From Clostridia bacterium (GTDB taxonomy: Bacteria; Bacillota; Clostridia; Christensenellales; Aristaeellaceae): DNA of 64,000 nucleotides. Position numbers and translations under genes: made by a program. The notes under the pieces were generated by a model. It worked only from the letters and a program-made list of their open reading frames with translations, was not told where the DNA came from and ran no database searches. The stretch lies in assembly GCA_017431005.1 (NCBI GenBank), contig JAFRLY010000063.1, positions 1 through 64,000 on the forward strand, read 5' to 3'. This document shows positions 6,447 to 14,823 of this stretch, in pieces; position 1 is the stretch's first letter, and every line of letters begins with the position of its first letter.

Positions 6447-7562
6447 TCAGCTTCTGCAATTCCTGTACCTGTTTTGCAGCGGCTCCGTTTTTTCCCGTAT
6501 CTCTGCAATCAGCCTGCTGCAGGTTCTGATGTTCATCCCTGCCGCTTTTCCTACAGCCAGCAGTTCCTTCTCCCCCGGATCCCTTCCGTTCCCGTCGACC
6601 GTAGTCGTATGTTCACCGAAATACGTTGTGCTCCAGGTCAGATCGTAGGCCGGCGATGGATGCCAGCAATCCTGTGCCTCGTCATAGATCCAGGAAAAGT
6701 TCTTTGCGTGATCGTCGCGGTTATGAGCAAATACATTGAAACACATCCGGCGGAACATCTGCTCTGTATCGGCTGCATTGCTGCGGGAAAGAATGCGGGT
6801 CAGCTTCATCAGCGTATGATAATCCAGAGCGGCGGTTCGCCAATCCGCTTCCAGAATTGCTGCTGCAGTAAGTATATGCCTGCGTATGGTGCCTTCCCTG
6901 TCAAAGCGCCGTACAGCGAAATAGCCGCCGCACCGTGCAGAAGGCATCAGTTTTGTCTCCGGAACACAGATACCGCAGTCTGCGGCGCAATCCATGTATT
7001 CTTTTTCCATTACACCGGCATCCCGCATGTCATCGGAAGCGGGGAACTTAATGATCCATTCGTCTGTCATCACTTTAGGACGCGCTCCGCCGGAGCTTCC
7101 CCCCATCCGGAACAGCTCATCCAGACCGCTGATTTCCTCATGGTTCAGCACAGCCCGGCATCTGGCTGACAGTTCATCCAGCTCGGGCAGTTCCGCATCC
7201 TGATGCACATCCCAGGCGGGAACATACGTCAGCGCGCCTATGCCTGAATCCCCCACAATGCACAGCCTGTCAAGCTGCGTTACGCGGGAAGGGTCAATCC
7301 CTTTACTTTTGAGCATGCGATCCACCAGCAGGCGGCCCCAGGCGTCCGGCATACTGTCTGCAAATACACCCCAAAGACCTTGAAAAGTATTGACGGACGG
7401 AACGAACACCCTTCGTTTGACCGGCAGCGAGAAAGGACTGACAGCAAAGCCCTCCTCCAGCCATGCTTCGGAATAGGCAAAGGCTGTCCTGTGATCGGCT
7501 GTCTCCGCCAGCGTACCGACATGAAGACCGTTCAGGAATACTTCCGCTTTACGATCGTTCAT
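6447..7562 (-). CDS. hipA: HipA-family serine/threonine kinase toxin
   Basis: A 371-residue HipA-like kinase, the toxin half of a type II toxin-antitoxin pair. Known HipA proteins phosphorylate translation factors such as glutamyl-tRNA synthetase. The N-terminal domain contains NTFQGLWGVFADSMPDAWG, the glycine-rich loop is GGSSGGARPK, the catalytic loop HNRDDHAKN lies at residues 280-288, and SPAYDLT takes the place of the DFG motif. All key residues appear intact, and the length is somewhat short of E. coli HipA. The start ATG 7562 overlaps the last 14 bases of the antitoxin gene, indicating translational coupling. It runs toward tRNA-Arg. Confidence 0.88.
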   Translation of the reverse strand: MNDRKAEVFLNGLHVGTLAETADHRTAFAYSEAWLEEGFAVSPFSLPVKRRVFVPSVNTFQGLWGVFADSMPDAWGRLLVDRMLKSKGIDPSRVTQLDRLCIVGDSGIGALTYVPAWDVHQDAELPELDELSARCRAVLNHEEISGLDELFRMGGSSGGARPKVMTDEWIIKFPASDDMRDAGVMEKEYMDCAADCGICVPETKLMPSARCGGYFAVRRFDREGTIRRHILTAAAILEADWRTAALDYHTLMKLTRILSRSNAADTEQMFRRMCFNVFAHNRDDHAKNFSWIYDEAQDCWHPSPAYDLTWSTTYFGEHTTTVDGNGRDPGEKELLAVGKAAGMNIRTCSRLIAEIREKTEPLQNRYRNCRS

Positions 7563-7824
7563 GAAGAACCTCCTCAATGCTGCCATATTCCACGTTTGCA
7601 AACAGGCGCCGGATCTCGTCCGCGCAGTCCAGTGCAACGCAGATCTTCGTCAGGGAAATCAGCGAGATCTGACCGCTGATCTCAAAGCGCTTGATGCTGC
7701 CATAGCTCACGTTGCTCTTCCGGCTGAGCGCCTGCTGCGACAGCTTCCGCCTTTTCCGGATACGGCTGAGACGCTGAGCCAGCGCCAGATTGATTTCTTC
7801 CGGGGTTTCCCACTGAAAGTTCAT
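7549..7824 (-). CDS. hipB: HipB-like HTH antitoxin
   Basis: A 91-residue XRE-family DNA-binding protein. The helix-turn-helix spans about residues 12-65 and contains LAQRLSRIRKRRKLSQQALSR and YGSIKRFE. It would bind its own promoter and neutralise the HipA kinase encoded by the overlapping downstream gene. ATG 7824 has GGAGGGG immediately upstream on the minus strand. A consensus promoter and a palindrome lie 60-90 bases upstream, the expected layout for autorepression. Confidence 0.87.
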   Translation of the reverse strand: MNFQWETPEEINLALAQRLSRIRKRRKLSQQALSRKSNVSYGSIKRFEISGQISLISLTKICVALDCADEIRRLFANVEYGSIEEVLHERS

Positions 7825-7886
7825 GTCCCCTCCATCGGATAAAATATGATCTGTTTAATGGTTAAAACGTATGTTTCAGCCAATAT

Positions 7887-7915
7887 ATTATACATATTCA
7901 TGTATTGCGTTTCAA
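7887..7915 (-). promoter_or_regulatory. hipBA promoter and operator
   Basis: On the minus strand TTGAAA (7910-7915) and TATAAT (7887-7892) are separated by exactly 17 bases. The inverted repeat ATACAT-ATTC-ATGTAT at 7890-7905 overlaps the -10 box, a suitable place for repression by the HipB-like protein. Confidence 0.75.
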
Positions 7916-7983
7916 GGGGCTGCATATGCTTTCATCCGCTCAGCATCCGGGAAACATGCTTCCGCAGCGGGCCCGGCGAAAAA

Positions 7984-8009
7984 CAAAAGCCTCCGTTCGG
8001 AGGCTTTTG
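7984..8009 (-). terminator. Terminator after flotillin gene
   Basis: CAAAAGCCTCCG and CGGAGGCTTTTG form a near-perfect stem around a four-base loop, followed on the minus strand by a T-rich tract. Confidence 0.8.
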
Positions 8010-8030
8010 CTCTGTGATTTGCCAAAGGGA

Positions 8031-9434
8031 TTATTCAGCGCTGTTTTCAGGTGCGGCCTTTCCGACGAGTCCGCCGGTGGCCACGTCCCGGATCGTTTTG
8101 GGGATGTCCAGGCCCACAGCGTCCTTGACGGCTTCAAAGGTCTGCAGCATGGTGCCGGCGGTGTCCCGGGCCATGGAGGTTGCGCCGCCCTCGCCGAAGA
8201 GGATGATCTTTTCCGTCTTGCTCAGGGGCTCGGACACAGCGCGGGCAATGTCAGGCAGCTTGTCGGTGACCATTTCCATCATGGCGGCCTGGCCGTAGAG
8301 CTGCATGGCTTCCGCCTTCATCCGCATTGCATCGGCTTCCGCCTCGCCCTTCATCCGGATGGCTTCCGCCTCCTTCTGGGCGGCATACAGCGCGGCATCC
8401 GCCTCTGCCTGCCTGCGGTATTTCTCCGCTTCGGCCTCGGCGATCGCCCGGTCCTTCTCGGCAGCTGCCTTCTCGCGGATTTCAACGTTCAGCTTTTCGC
8501 GTTCGATTTCGACGGCCTGCCGTTTCAGCTCCGTTTCCTTTTCCAGGCGGGTCATCTCCGCCGCGGCGTGCTCGGTGGCAAAGGTCTTGTTAATGCGCTC
8601 CTGCTCGATTTTGTAAGCCATTTCCGCCTTTGCGCGGGCTTCCTCTGTTTCCTGCTTGAAGGCAGCCTTCTGAACCTCCAGGTCGCGGTTCTGGCGGGCG
8701 ATTTCCGCTTCCGCCTGCATCTCGGCAAACTTGGATTCCTTCTCGGCCGCGGCTTCCGCGATGCGCTTGTCCTGCTCCTTCTCCGCGACGTTCCTGGCAG
8801 CCATGGTGTCGATCACGTTGCCGTCCTTGTCGGAGAAGTTCTGAATTGTCAGGTTGATGATCTCCAGACCCATGTTGCTCATATCGCTCATGGCGGCCTT
8901 GATGGATTCCTGCGCGAATTTATCCCGGTTCTGCACCAGCTCGGCGATCGTCATCTGGCCGATGATCTCGCGCATGTTGCCCTCCAGGACATCCTTGGCC
9001 AGCGCCTTGATCTGATCTGAGTCATAGTGCAGCAGCTGTTCGGCGGCTGTCGCGATGGACAGGTCGTCCGAACCGATCTTGATGTTCGCCACGGCGTCCA
9101 CCAGCACGGAGATATACTCCTTCGTGGGAACCGGCTGCGCGGTCTTGATGTCCACCTGGGTCAGGCACATATCCAGCTGGTCGATGCGCTCGATGGCGGG
9201 GATATAGAAGGTGGCTCCGCCGCGGACGATCCGGTAACCGAACTTCTTGGTGGCCACGGTCCCGTCAGCGTTCCGCACCTTGTAGTTCCGCCGCAGAAGG
9301 CCGGAGATGATCAGGGCAGTGTCCGGCGGCGCGATCTTGTAGCGCGGGAAGAATTTCAGCAGGATGATGAGGGCCAGAATGCCGATCAGAATCCAGTGCC
9401 AGCTGGACTGAAGAAAGCCAAGAACATTTTCCAT
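8031..9434 (-). CDS. floT: Flotillin-like SPFH/Band-7 protein
   Basis: A 467-residue flotillin of the FloT/YuaG type. Flotillins scaffold ordered membrane microdomains at the cytoplasmic face. One N-terminal membrane segment (about residues 12-28, HWILIGILALIILLKFF) precedes the SPFH domain with TKKFGYRIVRGGATF. A long alanine/glutamate-rich coiled coil (about residues 230-400) with repeated EAEA-type heptads follows. The C-terminal part from about residue 420 resembles the usual oligomerisation end. Length is typical. ATG 9434 has AAAGGAG upstream. No NfeD-like partner gene is adjacent, unlike the common arrangement. It is monocistronic with its own terminator. Confidence 0.9.
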   Translation of the reverse strand: MENVLGFLQSSWHWILIGILALIILLKFFPRYKIAPPDTALIISGLLRRNYKVRNADGTVATKKFGYRIVRGGATFYIPAIERIDQLDMCLTQVDIKTAQPVPTKEYISVLVDAVANIKIGSDDLSIATAAEQLLHYDSDQIKALAKDVLEGNMREIIGQMTIAELVQNRDKFAQESIKAAMSDMSNMGLEIINLTIQNFSDKDGNVIDTMAARNVAEKEQDKRIAEAAAEKESKFAEMQAEAEIARQNRDLEVQKAAFKQETEEARAKAEMAYKIEQERINKTFATEHAAAEMTRLEKETELKRQAVEIEREKLNVEIREKAAAEKDRAIAEAEAEKYRRQAEADAALYAAQKEAEAIRMKGEAEADAMRMKAEAMQLYGQAAMMEMVTDKLPDIARAVSEPLSKTEKIILFGEGGATSMARDTAGTMLQTFEAVKDAVGLDIPKTIRDVATGGLVGKAAPENSAE

Positions 9435-9616
9435 GACGTGTCTCCTTTCACCTGTCGTCCTGTGAATCAGTATCTCCAGGCAGTTTTGCTCCTGCCTGTG
9501 AAAACAGCATAATGGAAAAGCGGAAAGGAATACAGAGCATAGCGGGAAAAATACGGAGATTTATTTCTCGTTCCTGCGCAAAATGACTTCACGCTCAAGG
9601 CACAGAAGGATACATA

Positions 9617-9664
9617 AAAGCGCTTCCGGCGGCCGGATCAGTCCGGCGCCGGAAGCGCTTTTTT
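9617..9664. terminator. Bidirectional terminator
   Basis: AAAAGCGCTTCCGGC pairs with GCCGGAAGCGCTTTT. It has A/T tracts on both sides and ends the gene at 9679-10215 on the minus strand. The remainder of 9435-9616 is the upstream region of the flotillin gene, where no convincing promoter was found. Confidence 0.8.
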
Positions 9665-9678
9665 CAGTTGCTCTTCTC

Positions 9679-10215
9679 TTATTCTGCGGCCACGAAGTCC
9701 ATATCGCTGATGAAGTCCACCAGCATCTGCACGTCCTTGTCCTGCACCCCGTCCGGAGCCGTCAGGACGAACTCCAGTTCGTAGCCCTTGTAGATCGTAT
9801 AGATATCGACAAACGTCCCGGCGGCCTGCGTCACCTTCAGCAGCTTTGTGCCGTAGGCGGTCTCAATGTCCTCAAAGGTCACTTCGTCCATGTCCAGGAA
9901 ACCTTCCCGGATTTTCTGCACGGTCTCCTCATCCACGTCGTTGAAGCGTTCCACGCCGAAGTATTCCTCGCTGTACGCAATGGAAACAACGACCTCGGGC
10001 TGGCCCTCCCCTCCGGTAAGGGTGCCGACCAAATTCAGTTCAGTAGCCGTTATGGTGGTAAACGTGTAGTTATCCGGGATCCTGCTCTGGATGACAAACG
10101 CGCCTCCGACCTGCAGAGTTCCCAGCCGGGTCTTCTCCGCCGTTTCGTCGGCCAGTGCGGCTGCCATGCACAGAAGCAGCATCAGGCTCAGTGCCAGCGC
10201 AATGATTTTTTTCAT
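9679..10215 (-). CDS. Secreted protein of unknown function
   Basis: A 178-residue exported protein. The signal peptide MKKIIALALSLMLLLCMAAAL ends near ALADE. The start at 10215 has AGGAGAAG upstream, and an in-frame ATG at 10242 would overlap that site. The mature domain has mixed alpha/beta character with IPDNYTFTTI and VVVSIAYSEEYF and no catalytic motif that I recognise. It follows the SH3 protein gene by 32 bases on the same strand, so the two are probably co-transcribed and act outside the cell. Confidence 0.65.
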   Translation of the reverse strand: MKKIIALALSLMLLLCMAAALADETAEKTRLGTLQVGGAFVIQSRIPDNYTFTTITATELNLVGTLTGGEGQPEVVVSIAYSEEYFGVERFNDVDEETVQKIREGFLDMDEVTFEDIETAYGTKLLKVTQAAGTFVDIYTIYKGYELEFVLTAPDGVQDKDVQMLVDFISDMDFVAAE

Positions 10216-10247
10216 TTTCTTCTTCTCCTGTCTGTTCTGCATTCAGC

Positions 10248-10859
10248 TTACTGGATATAGCTCTTGTAGATAAAACCGACGCTGCCGTTCGAAGGATCCT
10301 GCACCTGGTACCAGTCCTTCAGCTCGGCAATAACCGTCAGCTCCTGGTTCGCGCCGTAGGTGGCGAGCAGCTTTGCGTTCTTGCTCGGCAGCCAGCGCAT
10401 ATATACCCAGCCGCTTGCCCGTACGGGACGGACCGTCACGCTGTAGGGTTCGACCGTTTTCGCGGCGGCAAGCAGCGTGTTGATCTGTTCCACGGTGGTG
10501 GCGGCTTTGGAGTCAAAGTTCCTGCCGGATTTCGCGGCCGGCTCAGCAGGCCTGGCGGAAGGATCATACGGCGCCGGCTTGTTCTTCACCAGATAGCGGG
10601 ACATCACATACCCGCTGGTGTTTCCGATTTCCACATAGGTCCAGCCGGGCTGCGGGTTGCCGTAGGTAAAAACCTTGGTGCCGTAAGGCAGGGTTGCAAC
10701 GACATTATCTTCTGTGGTACTCATGCTGGAGCGCACGTTCAGGCCTTTCCCGTTCGCGGTGCAGACATACCTTTCGGATCCCTGTGACTCTGCCACGGCC
10801 GCAAAGGCCAGGCCGGTCAGCATCATCACCGCCAGCATCAGTCCGATTAACTTTTTCAT
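10248..10859 (-). CDS. Secreted protein with two bacterial SH3 domains
   Basis: A 203-residue exported protein. The signal peptide MKKLIGLMLAVMMLTGLAF is followed by an SH3b domain (about residues 30-92, with GLNVRSSMST and PGWTYVEIG). A proline/alanine-rich linker leads to a second SH3-like domain (about residues 140-203, with VYMRWLPSKNAKLL and DWYQVQDP). Such domains often bind peptidoglycan or wall polymers. It is the first gene of a two-gene unit behind a consensus promoter, with AAGGAA near ATG 10859. Confidence 0.78.
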   Translation of the reverse strand: MKKLIGLMLAVMMLTGLAFAAVAESQGSERYVCTANGKGLNVRSSMSTTEDNVVATLPYGTKVFTYGNPQPGWTYVEIGNTSGYVMSRYLVKNKPAPYDPSARPAEPAAKSGRNFDSKAATTVEQINTLLAAAKTVEPYSVTVRPVRASGWVYMRWLPSKNAKLLATYGANQELTVIAELKDWYQVQDPSNGSVGFIYKSYIQ

Positions 10860-10925
10860 CTGAGGTTCCTTCCTTTCTCTTTTCTCCGGAATTTACAAGC
10901 CCGGTTTATCTCGGTTTCCTTGTTG

Positions 10926-10954
10926 ATTATATCAGTATGTTCCGGTCTCTTCAA
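10926..10954 (-). promoter_or_regulatory. Promoter of SH3-protein operon
   Basis: On the minus strand TTGAAG (10949-10954) and TATAAT (10926-10931) are separated by 17 bases. Confidence 0.7.
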
Positions 10955-10980
10955 GGATTTCATCATGCTCATGTGACCGC

Positions 10981-11009
10981 TTGACAATCAGGAGTCCCCG
11001 TCCTATGCT
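10981..11009 (+). promoter_or_regulatory. Promoter of GH31 gene
   Basis: TTGACA (10981-10986) and TATGCT (11004-11009) are separated by 17 bases, about 105 bases before the GH31 start. Confidence 0.7.
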
Positions 11010-11113
11010 GAAATCTGCAGAACAGAAACCCGGGATCATGCTGCCGCCGGCGCCCTTCGTGCCCGCGGGGTCGTCCCGTATACGCAGACAAGCTGCCGAA
11101 GAAAGGAAATCAT

Positions 11114-13186
11114 ATGATATTCAGCAAGGAAGATAACCGGCTGACGCTCCGCAGGGGAACCGAAACGGTTTGGATTGAGCCGTGGGGAAAGGACAGCCTG
11201 CGGGTCCGGGCCACCAGACGGAAGGAAATGAGCGGCCGCGACTGGGCGCTGATGGAGCCGGTGGAAGCAGCGGAATGCAAAATTGAAATCCGGACCATTG
11301 ACGCGACGGAGCCCTGGTACTGGGACCGGCCCGACCGCCGGAAAACCGCGGAAACAGCCCGCATCACCAACGGAAAGATTGCCGCGGAGGTGGATGAAGA
11401 GGGCTGGATCACCTTTGTGAATTCCGACGGAAAGATCCTGACCCGGGAATACTGGGCGCAGCGCAACCGGATCGACCGCTACTGCCTTCCGCTGCGGATC
11501 GACGGGCGGGAGCTGAAGCCCATTCAGGGAACGGATGATTACAGGCTGACCGCCCGTTTCCAGGCCTGGGATGACGAAATGATTTTCGGCATGGGCCAGT
11601 ATCAGATGAAGCAGCTGAACAAGAAGGGCGCGCTGCTGGAGCTGGCGCACCGGAATTCGCAGGCCTCCGTGCCGTTCTTTGTCTCAAGCCGGGGCTACGG
11701 CTTCCTGTGGAACAATCCGGCGGTCGGCCAGTGCTGCTTCGGCACGAACCGGACGGAGTGGACAGCGATGTCCTGCAAGGAGCTGGATTACTGGATCACT
11801 GCCGGCGATACGCCGGCGGAGCTTGAACTGAATTATTCCGGTGTGACCGGAAGAGCGCCGATGATGCCGGAGTTCGGCATGGGCTACTGGCAGTGCAAGC
11901 TGCGTTACCGGACGCAGGAGGAGGTTCTTGCTGTCGCCCGGGAGCATAAACGGCGCGGCTATCCCCTGGATGTCATCGTGGTGGACTTCTTCCACTGGCC
12001 GCTGGAGGGCGACTTCCGGTTTGACCCGAAATATTTCCCGGATCCGAAGGCAATGGTGCAGGAATTGCGGGAGATGGGAATCGAGACGGTGGTCTCTGTC
12101 TGGCCGACCGTTGACAGCCGCAGCGAAAACTACGGCAAAATGGCGGAAAAAGGGCTGCTGGTGCAGTGCGACAGGGGCGTCAGCTTCCAGGGCAGCTGGA
12201 TCGGCGTGACCGCAAACTATGACACGACGAATCCGGAAGCCCGGCAGTTCGTCTGGGAGCAGTGCAGAAAGAATTATTATGAGCCTTACGGCATCCGGCT
12301 GTTCTGGCTGGATGAGGCGGAGCCGGAGTTCGGCCCCTATGATTTTGATCTCTACCGGTATCATGACGGCCCGGCGGCGCAGGTGTCCAATGAGTATCCG
12401 AAATGCTACGCGCAGGGCTTCCATGAAGGCCTGCAGGCAGCCGGGGAAACGGATATCCTGAGCCTGGTGCGCTGCGCGTGGGCCGGAAGCCAGCGCTACG
12501 GCGTGCTGACCTGGTCCGGGGATATTTCCTCGACCTGGCAGTCCTTCCGGGAGCAGCTGCAGGCGGGGCTTTCCATGGGTATGGCCGGAATTCCCTGGTG
12601 GACGAGCGATATCGGCGGCTTCCTGGGCGGCATGCCGGACGAGCCCTGGTTCCGTGAGCTGCTGGTCCGCTGGTTCCAGTGGGCCTGCTTCTGCCCTGTA
12701 TTCCGGATGCACGGGGAGCGCCAGCCCTGGTACGATCATGACGACGAATTCCCGGAATATGAAAACCATGTGCTGAAGCTGACCAGCGGGCAGCCGAATG
12801 AGCTGTGGAGCTTCGGGGAGGAAACAGAGAAGCTTCTGGCTCCCTTCCTTTTCCTCCGGGAGAGGCTGCGCCCGTATATCCGCCGGATCATGCAGGACGC
12901 GCATCAGACCGGCGCGCCGGTCATGCGCCCGCTCTTCTATGAATTCCCGGGAGATCCGGAAAGCTGGCGGACAGAGGATGAATACCTGTTCGGGCCGGAG
13001 CTTCTTGTCGCCCCTGTGATGGAAGCCGGTCTGTCCGCGCGGAGCGTTTACCTGCCGGCCGGCTGCAGCTGGACGGAAGCGTACACGGGCCGCCTGTATG
13101 ACGGCGGGCAGACTGTTCAGGCCGCTGCGCCGCTTGAAATCATACCGGTTTTCGTGCGGGAAGGCTCTGATCTCAGAATTTACTGA
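11114..13186 (+). CDS. GH31 family glycosidase (alpha-xylosidase/alpha-glucosidase type)
   Basis: A 690-residue GH31 enzyme that hydrolyses terminal alpha-linked xylose or glucose from oligosaccharides. The nucleophile is Asp400 in FWLDEAEPE. The likely acid/base is Asp470 in WSGDISSTW, and WWTSDIGGF and RMHGE complete the active site. The overall look is closest to cytoplasmic alpha-xylosidases of the YicI group. There is no signal peptide, so it acts on imported sugars. The N-terminal beta domain, catalytic barrel and C-terminal beta domain are all present at normal length. Its gene has its own promoter and is followed 50 bases later by corA. Substrate choice between xylose and glucose is inferred. 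Confidence 0.88.
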   Translation: MIFSKEDNRLTLRRGTETVWIEPWGKDSLRVRATRRKEMSGRDWALMEPVEAAECKIEIRTIDATEPWYWDRPDRRKTAETARITNGKIAAEVDEEGWITFVNSDGKILTREYWAQRNRIDRYCLPLRIDGRELKPIQGTDDYRLTARFQAWDDEMIFGMGQYQMKQLNKKGALLELAHRNSQASVPFFVSSRGYGFLWNNPAVGQCCFGTNRTEWTAMSCKELDYWITAGDTPAELELNYSGVTGRAPMMPEFGMGYWQCKLRYRTQEEVLAVAREHKRRGYPLDVIVVDFFHWPLEGDFRFDPKYFPDPKAMVQELREMGIETVVSVWPTVDSRSENYGKMAEKGLLVQCDRGVSFQGSWIGVTANYDTTNPEARQFVWEQCRKNYYEPYGIRLFWLDEAEPEFGPYDFDLYRYHDGPAAQVSNEYPKCYAQGFHEGLQAAGETDILSLVRCAWAGSQRYGVLTWSGDISSTWQSFREQLQAGLSMGMAGIPWWTSDIGGFLGGMPDEPWFRELLVRWFQWACFCPVFRMHGERQPWYDHDDEFPEYENHVLKLTSGQPNELWSFGEETEKLLAPFLFLRERLRPYIRRIMQDAHQTGAPVMRPLFYEFPGDPESWRTEDEYLFGPELLVAPVMEAGLSARSVYLPAGCSWTEAYTGRLYDGGQTVQAAAPLEIIPVFVREGSDLRIY

Positions 13187-13236
13187 TACGGACACGGGTC
13201 CGGAACCGTTTCCGGTCCGGCTCCTGGAGAAAACAC

Positions 13237-14148
13237 ATGTATTATCTGATCAAGGAATCCTTAACCCCCTGCACGATGCGGGAGCTGCAGAGCGGGGAAG
13301 CGCAGTACGCGGCGGTCCTGACCGCGGCGGAATGGCAGCAGCAGCGGGATCAGTTTGACATGCTGATCGATATGGAAATGGGCGCGCCGCAGGAAACGAA
13401 GGCCGTCGTCAACCTGGACTCCCTGACGGGAACGCTGTCCGTTCCCGACCGGGCCAACATCAGCGGTCCCCGCAGGCGTCTCTCCTTCGCCCTGGATGAA
13501 AAGGGCATCGTGCTGGTGGATGACACCGGGTATGCGGAAGAGATGCTGCGCACCATCTGCGCCACCAAAAAATGGCGCTATCCGGGGCTGGAGCGCTTTC
13601 TGTATGACCTGCTGGAGATGACCATCAGCCAGGACCTGACGCTTCTTGAAGGCACCGAGCAGCGGCTGAACCGGATCGAGGAAGCGATTCTGCGCGGCGA
13701 GATCGAATCCTATCCCGCCGAAATGAACGATATCCGGGGCGACCTGCTGGATCTGCGGGTGCATTATGAGCAGCTGATCGACCTGGGACAGGAGCTGGAG
13801 GAGAACGAGAACGGCTTCTTTAAGGATGAGAACCTGCGCTACTTCCATATGTTCACGGAGCGGGTCATCCGCCTGCAGGAGCTGGTCACCGGCCAGCGGG
13901 AGTATGTGATGCAGCTGCGGGATCTGATGCAGTCCCAGCTGGACGTCAGGCAGAACCGGATCATGACCGTCCTGACGGTGATCACCTCGATCTTTCTGCC
14001 GCTTACGCTGATCGCGGGCTGGTATGGCATGAACTTCCGCTATATGCCGGAGCTGAACTGGCGTTACAGCTATCCTGCCGTTATTGTAGCCTCTGTCGTC
14101 ATTGTCGTTGTCTGCCTGATCTGGTTCAGGCGGAAAAAGTGGATGTAA
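13237..14148 (+). CDS. corA: CorA-like divalent cation transporter
   Basis: A 303-residue CorA-family channel for magnesium or related divalent cations. A long cytoplasmic N-terminal domain of mixed and helical segments is followed by two C-terminal membrane helices. The first ends in the hallmark GMN (WYGMNF, about residue 265), and the second runs YPAVIVASVVIVVVCLIW before the basic tail RRKKWM. Length and order match the family. CTGGAG precedes ATG 13237. It lies between GH31 and a GNAT gene on the same strand and may share their transcript. Confidence 0.88.
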   Translation: MYYLIKESLTPCTMRELQSGEAQYAAVLTAAEWQQQRDQFDMLIDMEMGAPQETKAVVNLDSLTGTLSVPDRANISGPRRRLSFALDEKGIVLVDDTGYAEEMLRTICATKKWRYPGLERFLYDLLEMTISQDLTLLEGTEQRLNRIEEAILRGEIESYPAEMNDIRGDLLDLRVHYEQLIDLGQELEENENGFFKDENLRYFHMFTERVIRLQELVTGQREYVMQLRDLMQSQLDVRQNRIMTVLTVITSIFLPLTLIAGWYGMNFRYMPELNWRYSYPAVIVASVVIVVVCLIWFRRKKWM

Positions 14149-14193
14149 GCCTGCCGTGAACAGGGAGGAAAAACGCTGAAGGAGGATGATTGA

Positions 14194-14751
14194 ATGATCA
14201 TTCAGGAGATTGCCTTCACGCTGAAGGACGGAAGAAAGGCCCTGCTCCGCAGCCCGCGGGATGAAGACGTCCGTGGCATGCTGGATTACCTGTATCAGTC
14301 CGCCGGGGAAACGGAGTTCATCATCCGCTATCCCGAGGAATGCGGCAAATATACCCCGGAGGCTGAAAAGGCGCTTTTTGACCGGATCAACGCCGCGGAC
14401 AACGAAGCCATGCTGGTCTGTCTTGTGGACGGGCGGGTTGCCGGAAACTGCCAGATCGGGTGGACGAAATCCATCAAGACCAGGCACCGGGCGTCACTGG
14501 CGATCGCACTGCTGAAGGAATACTGGAGTCAGGGCATCGGAACAAGGATGTTCGAAGAGCTGATCCGCATCGCGAAGAATAACGAAAACCTCCTGCAGCT
14601 GGAGCTGGAGTTTGTGGAAGGCAATTCCCGGGCCAGAGCCCTGTATGAAAAGATGGGCTTCCGGATCGCCGGCATCAGACCGAACGCGATCCGGCTGAAA
14701 AACGGAACGCTGCTGAATGAGTATTACATGGTCAGGGAACTCAGGAAATAA
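14194..14751 (+). CDS. GNAT family N-acetyltransferase
   Basis: A 185-residue GNAT acetyltransferase of the RimJ/RimL-like type. The acetyl-CoA loop is seen in ASLAIALLKEYWSQGIGTRM, followed by ARALYEKMGF typical of the beta6 region. The N-terminus has the DGRKALLRSPRDED pattern common in these proteins. The start at 14194 follows GGAGGA. It is the last gene before a terminator and begins 45 bases after corA. The acceptor substrate is not identifiable. Confidence 0.82.
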   Translation: MIIQEIAFTLKDGRKALLRSPRDEDVRGMLDYLYQSAGETEFIIRYPEECGKYTPEAEKALFDRINAADNEAMLVCLVDGRVAGNCQIGWTKSIKTRHRASLAIALLKEYWSQGIGTRMFEELIRIAKNNENLLQLELEFVEGNSRARALYEKMGFRIAGIRPNAIRLKNGTLLNEYYMVRELRK

Positions 14752-14754
14752 ACC

Positions 14755-14795
14755 AAAACCCGAAGAGCGGCAAAGCTCTTCGGGTTTCTGTTTTC
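14755..14795. terminator. Bidirectional terminator
   Basis: AACCCGAAGAGC pairs perfectly with GCTCTTCGGGTT around a six-base loop, with T/A tracts on both sides. It separates the convergent GNAT and alcohol dehydrogenase genes. Confidence 0.85.
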
Positions 14796-14823
14796 GTCCG
14801 TCAAAAGCGGAACAGTATATTTT

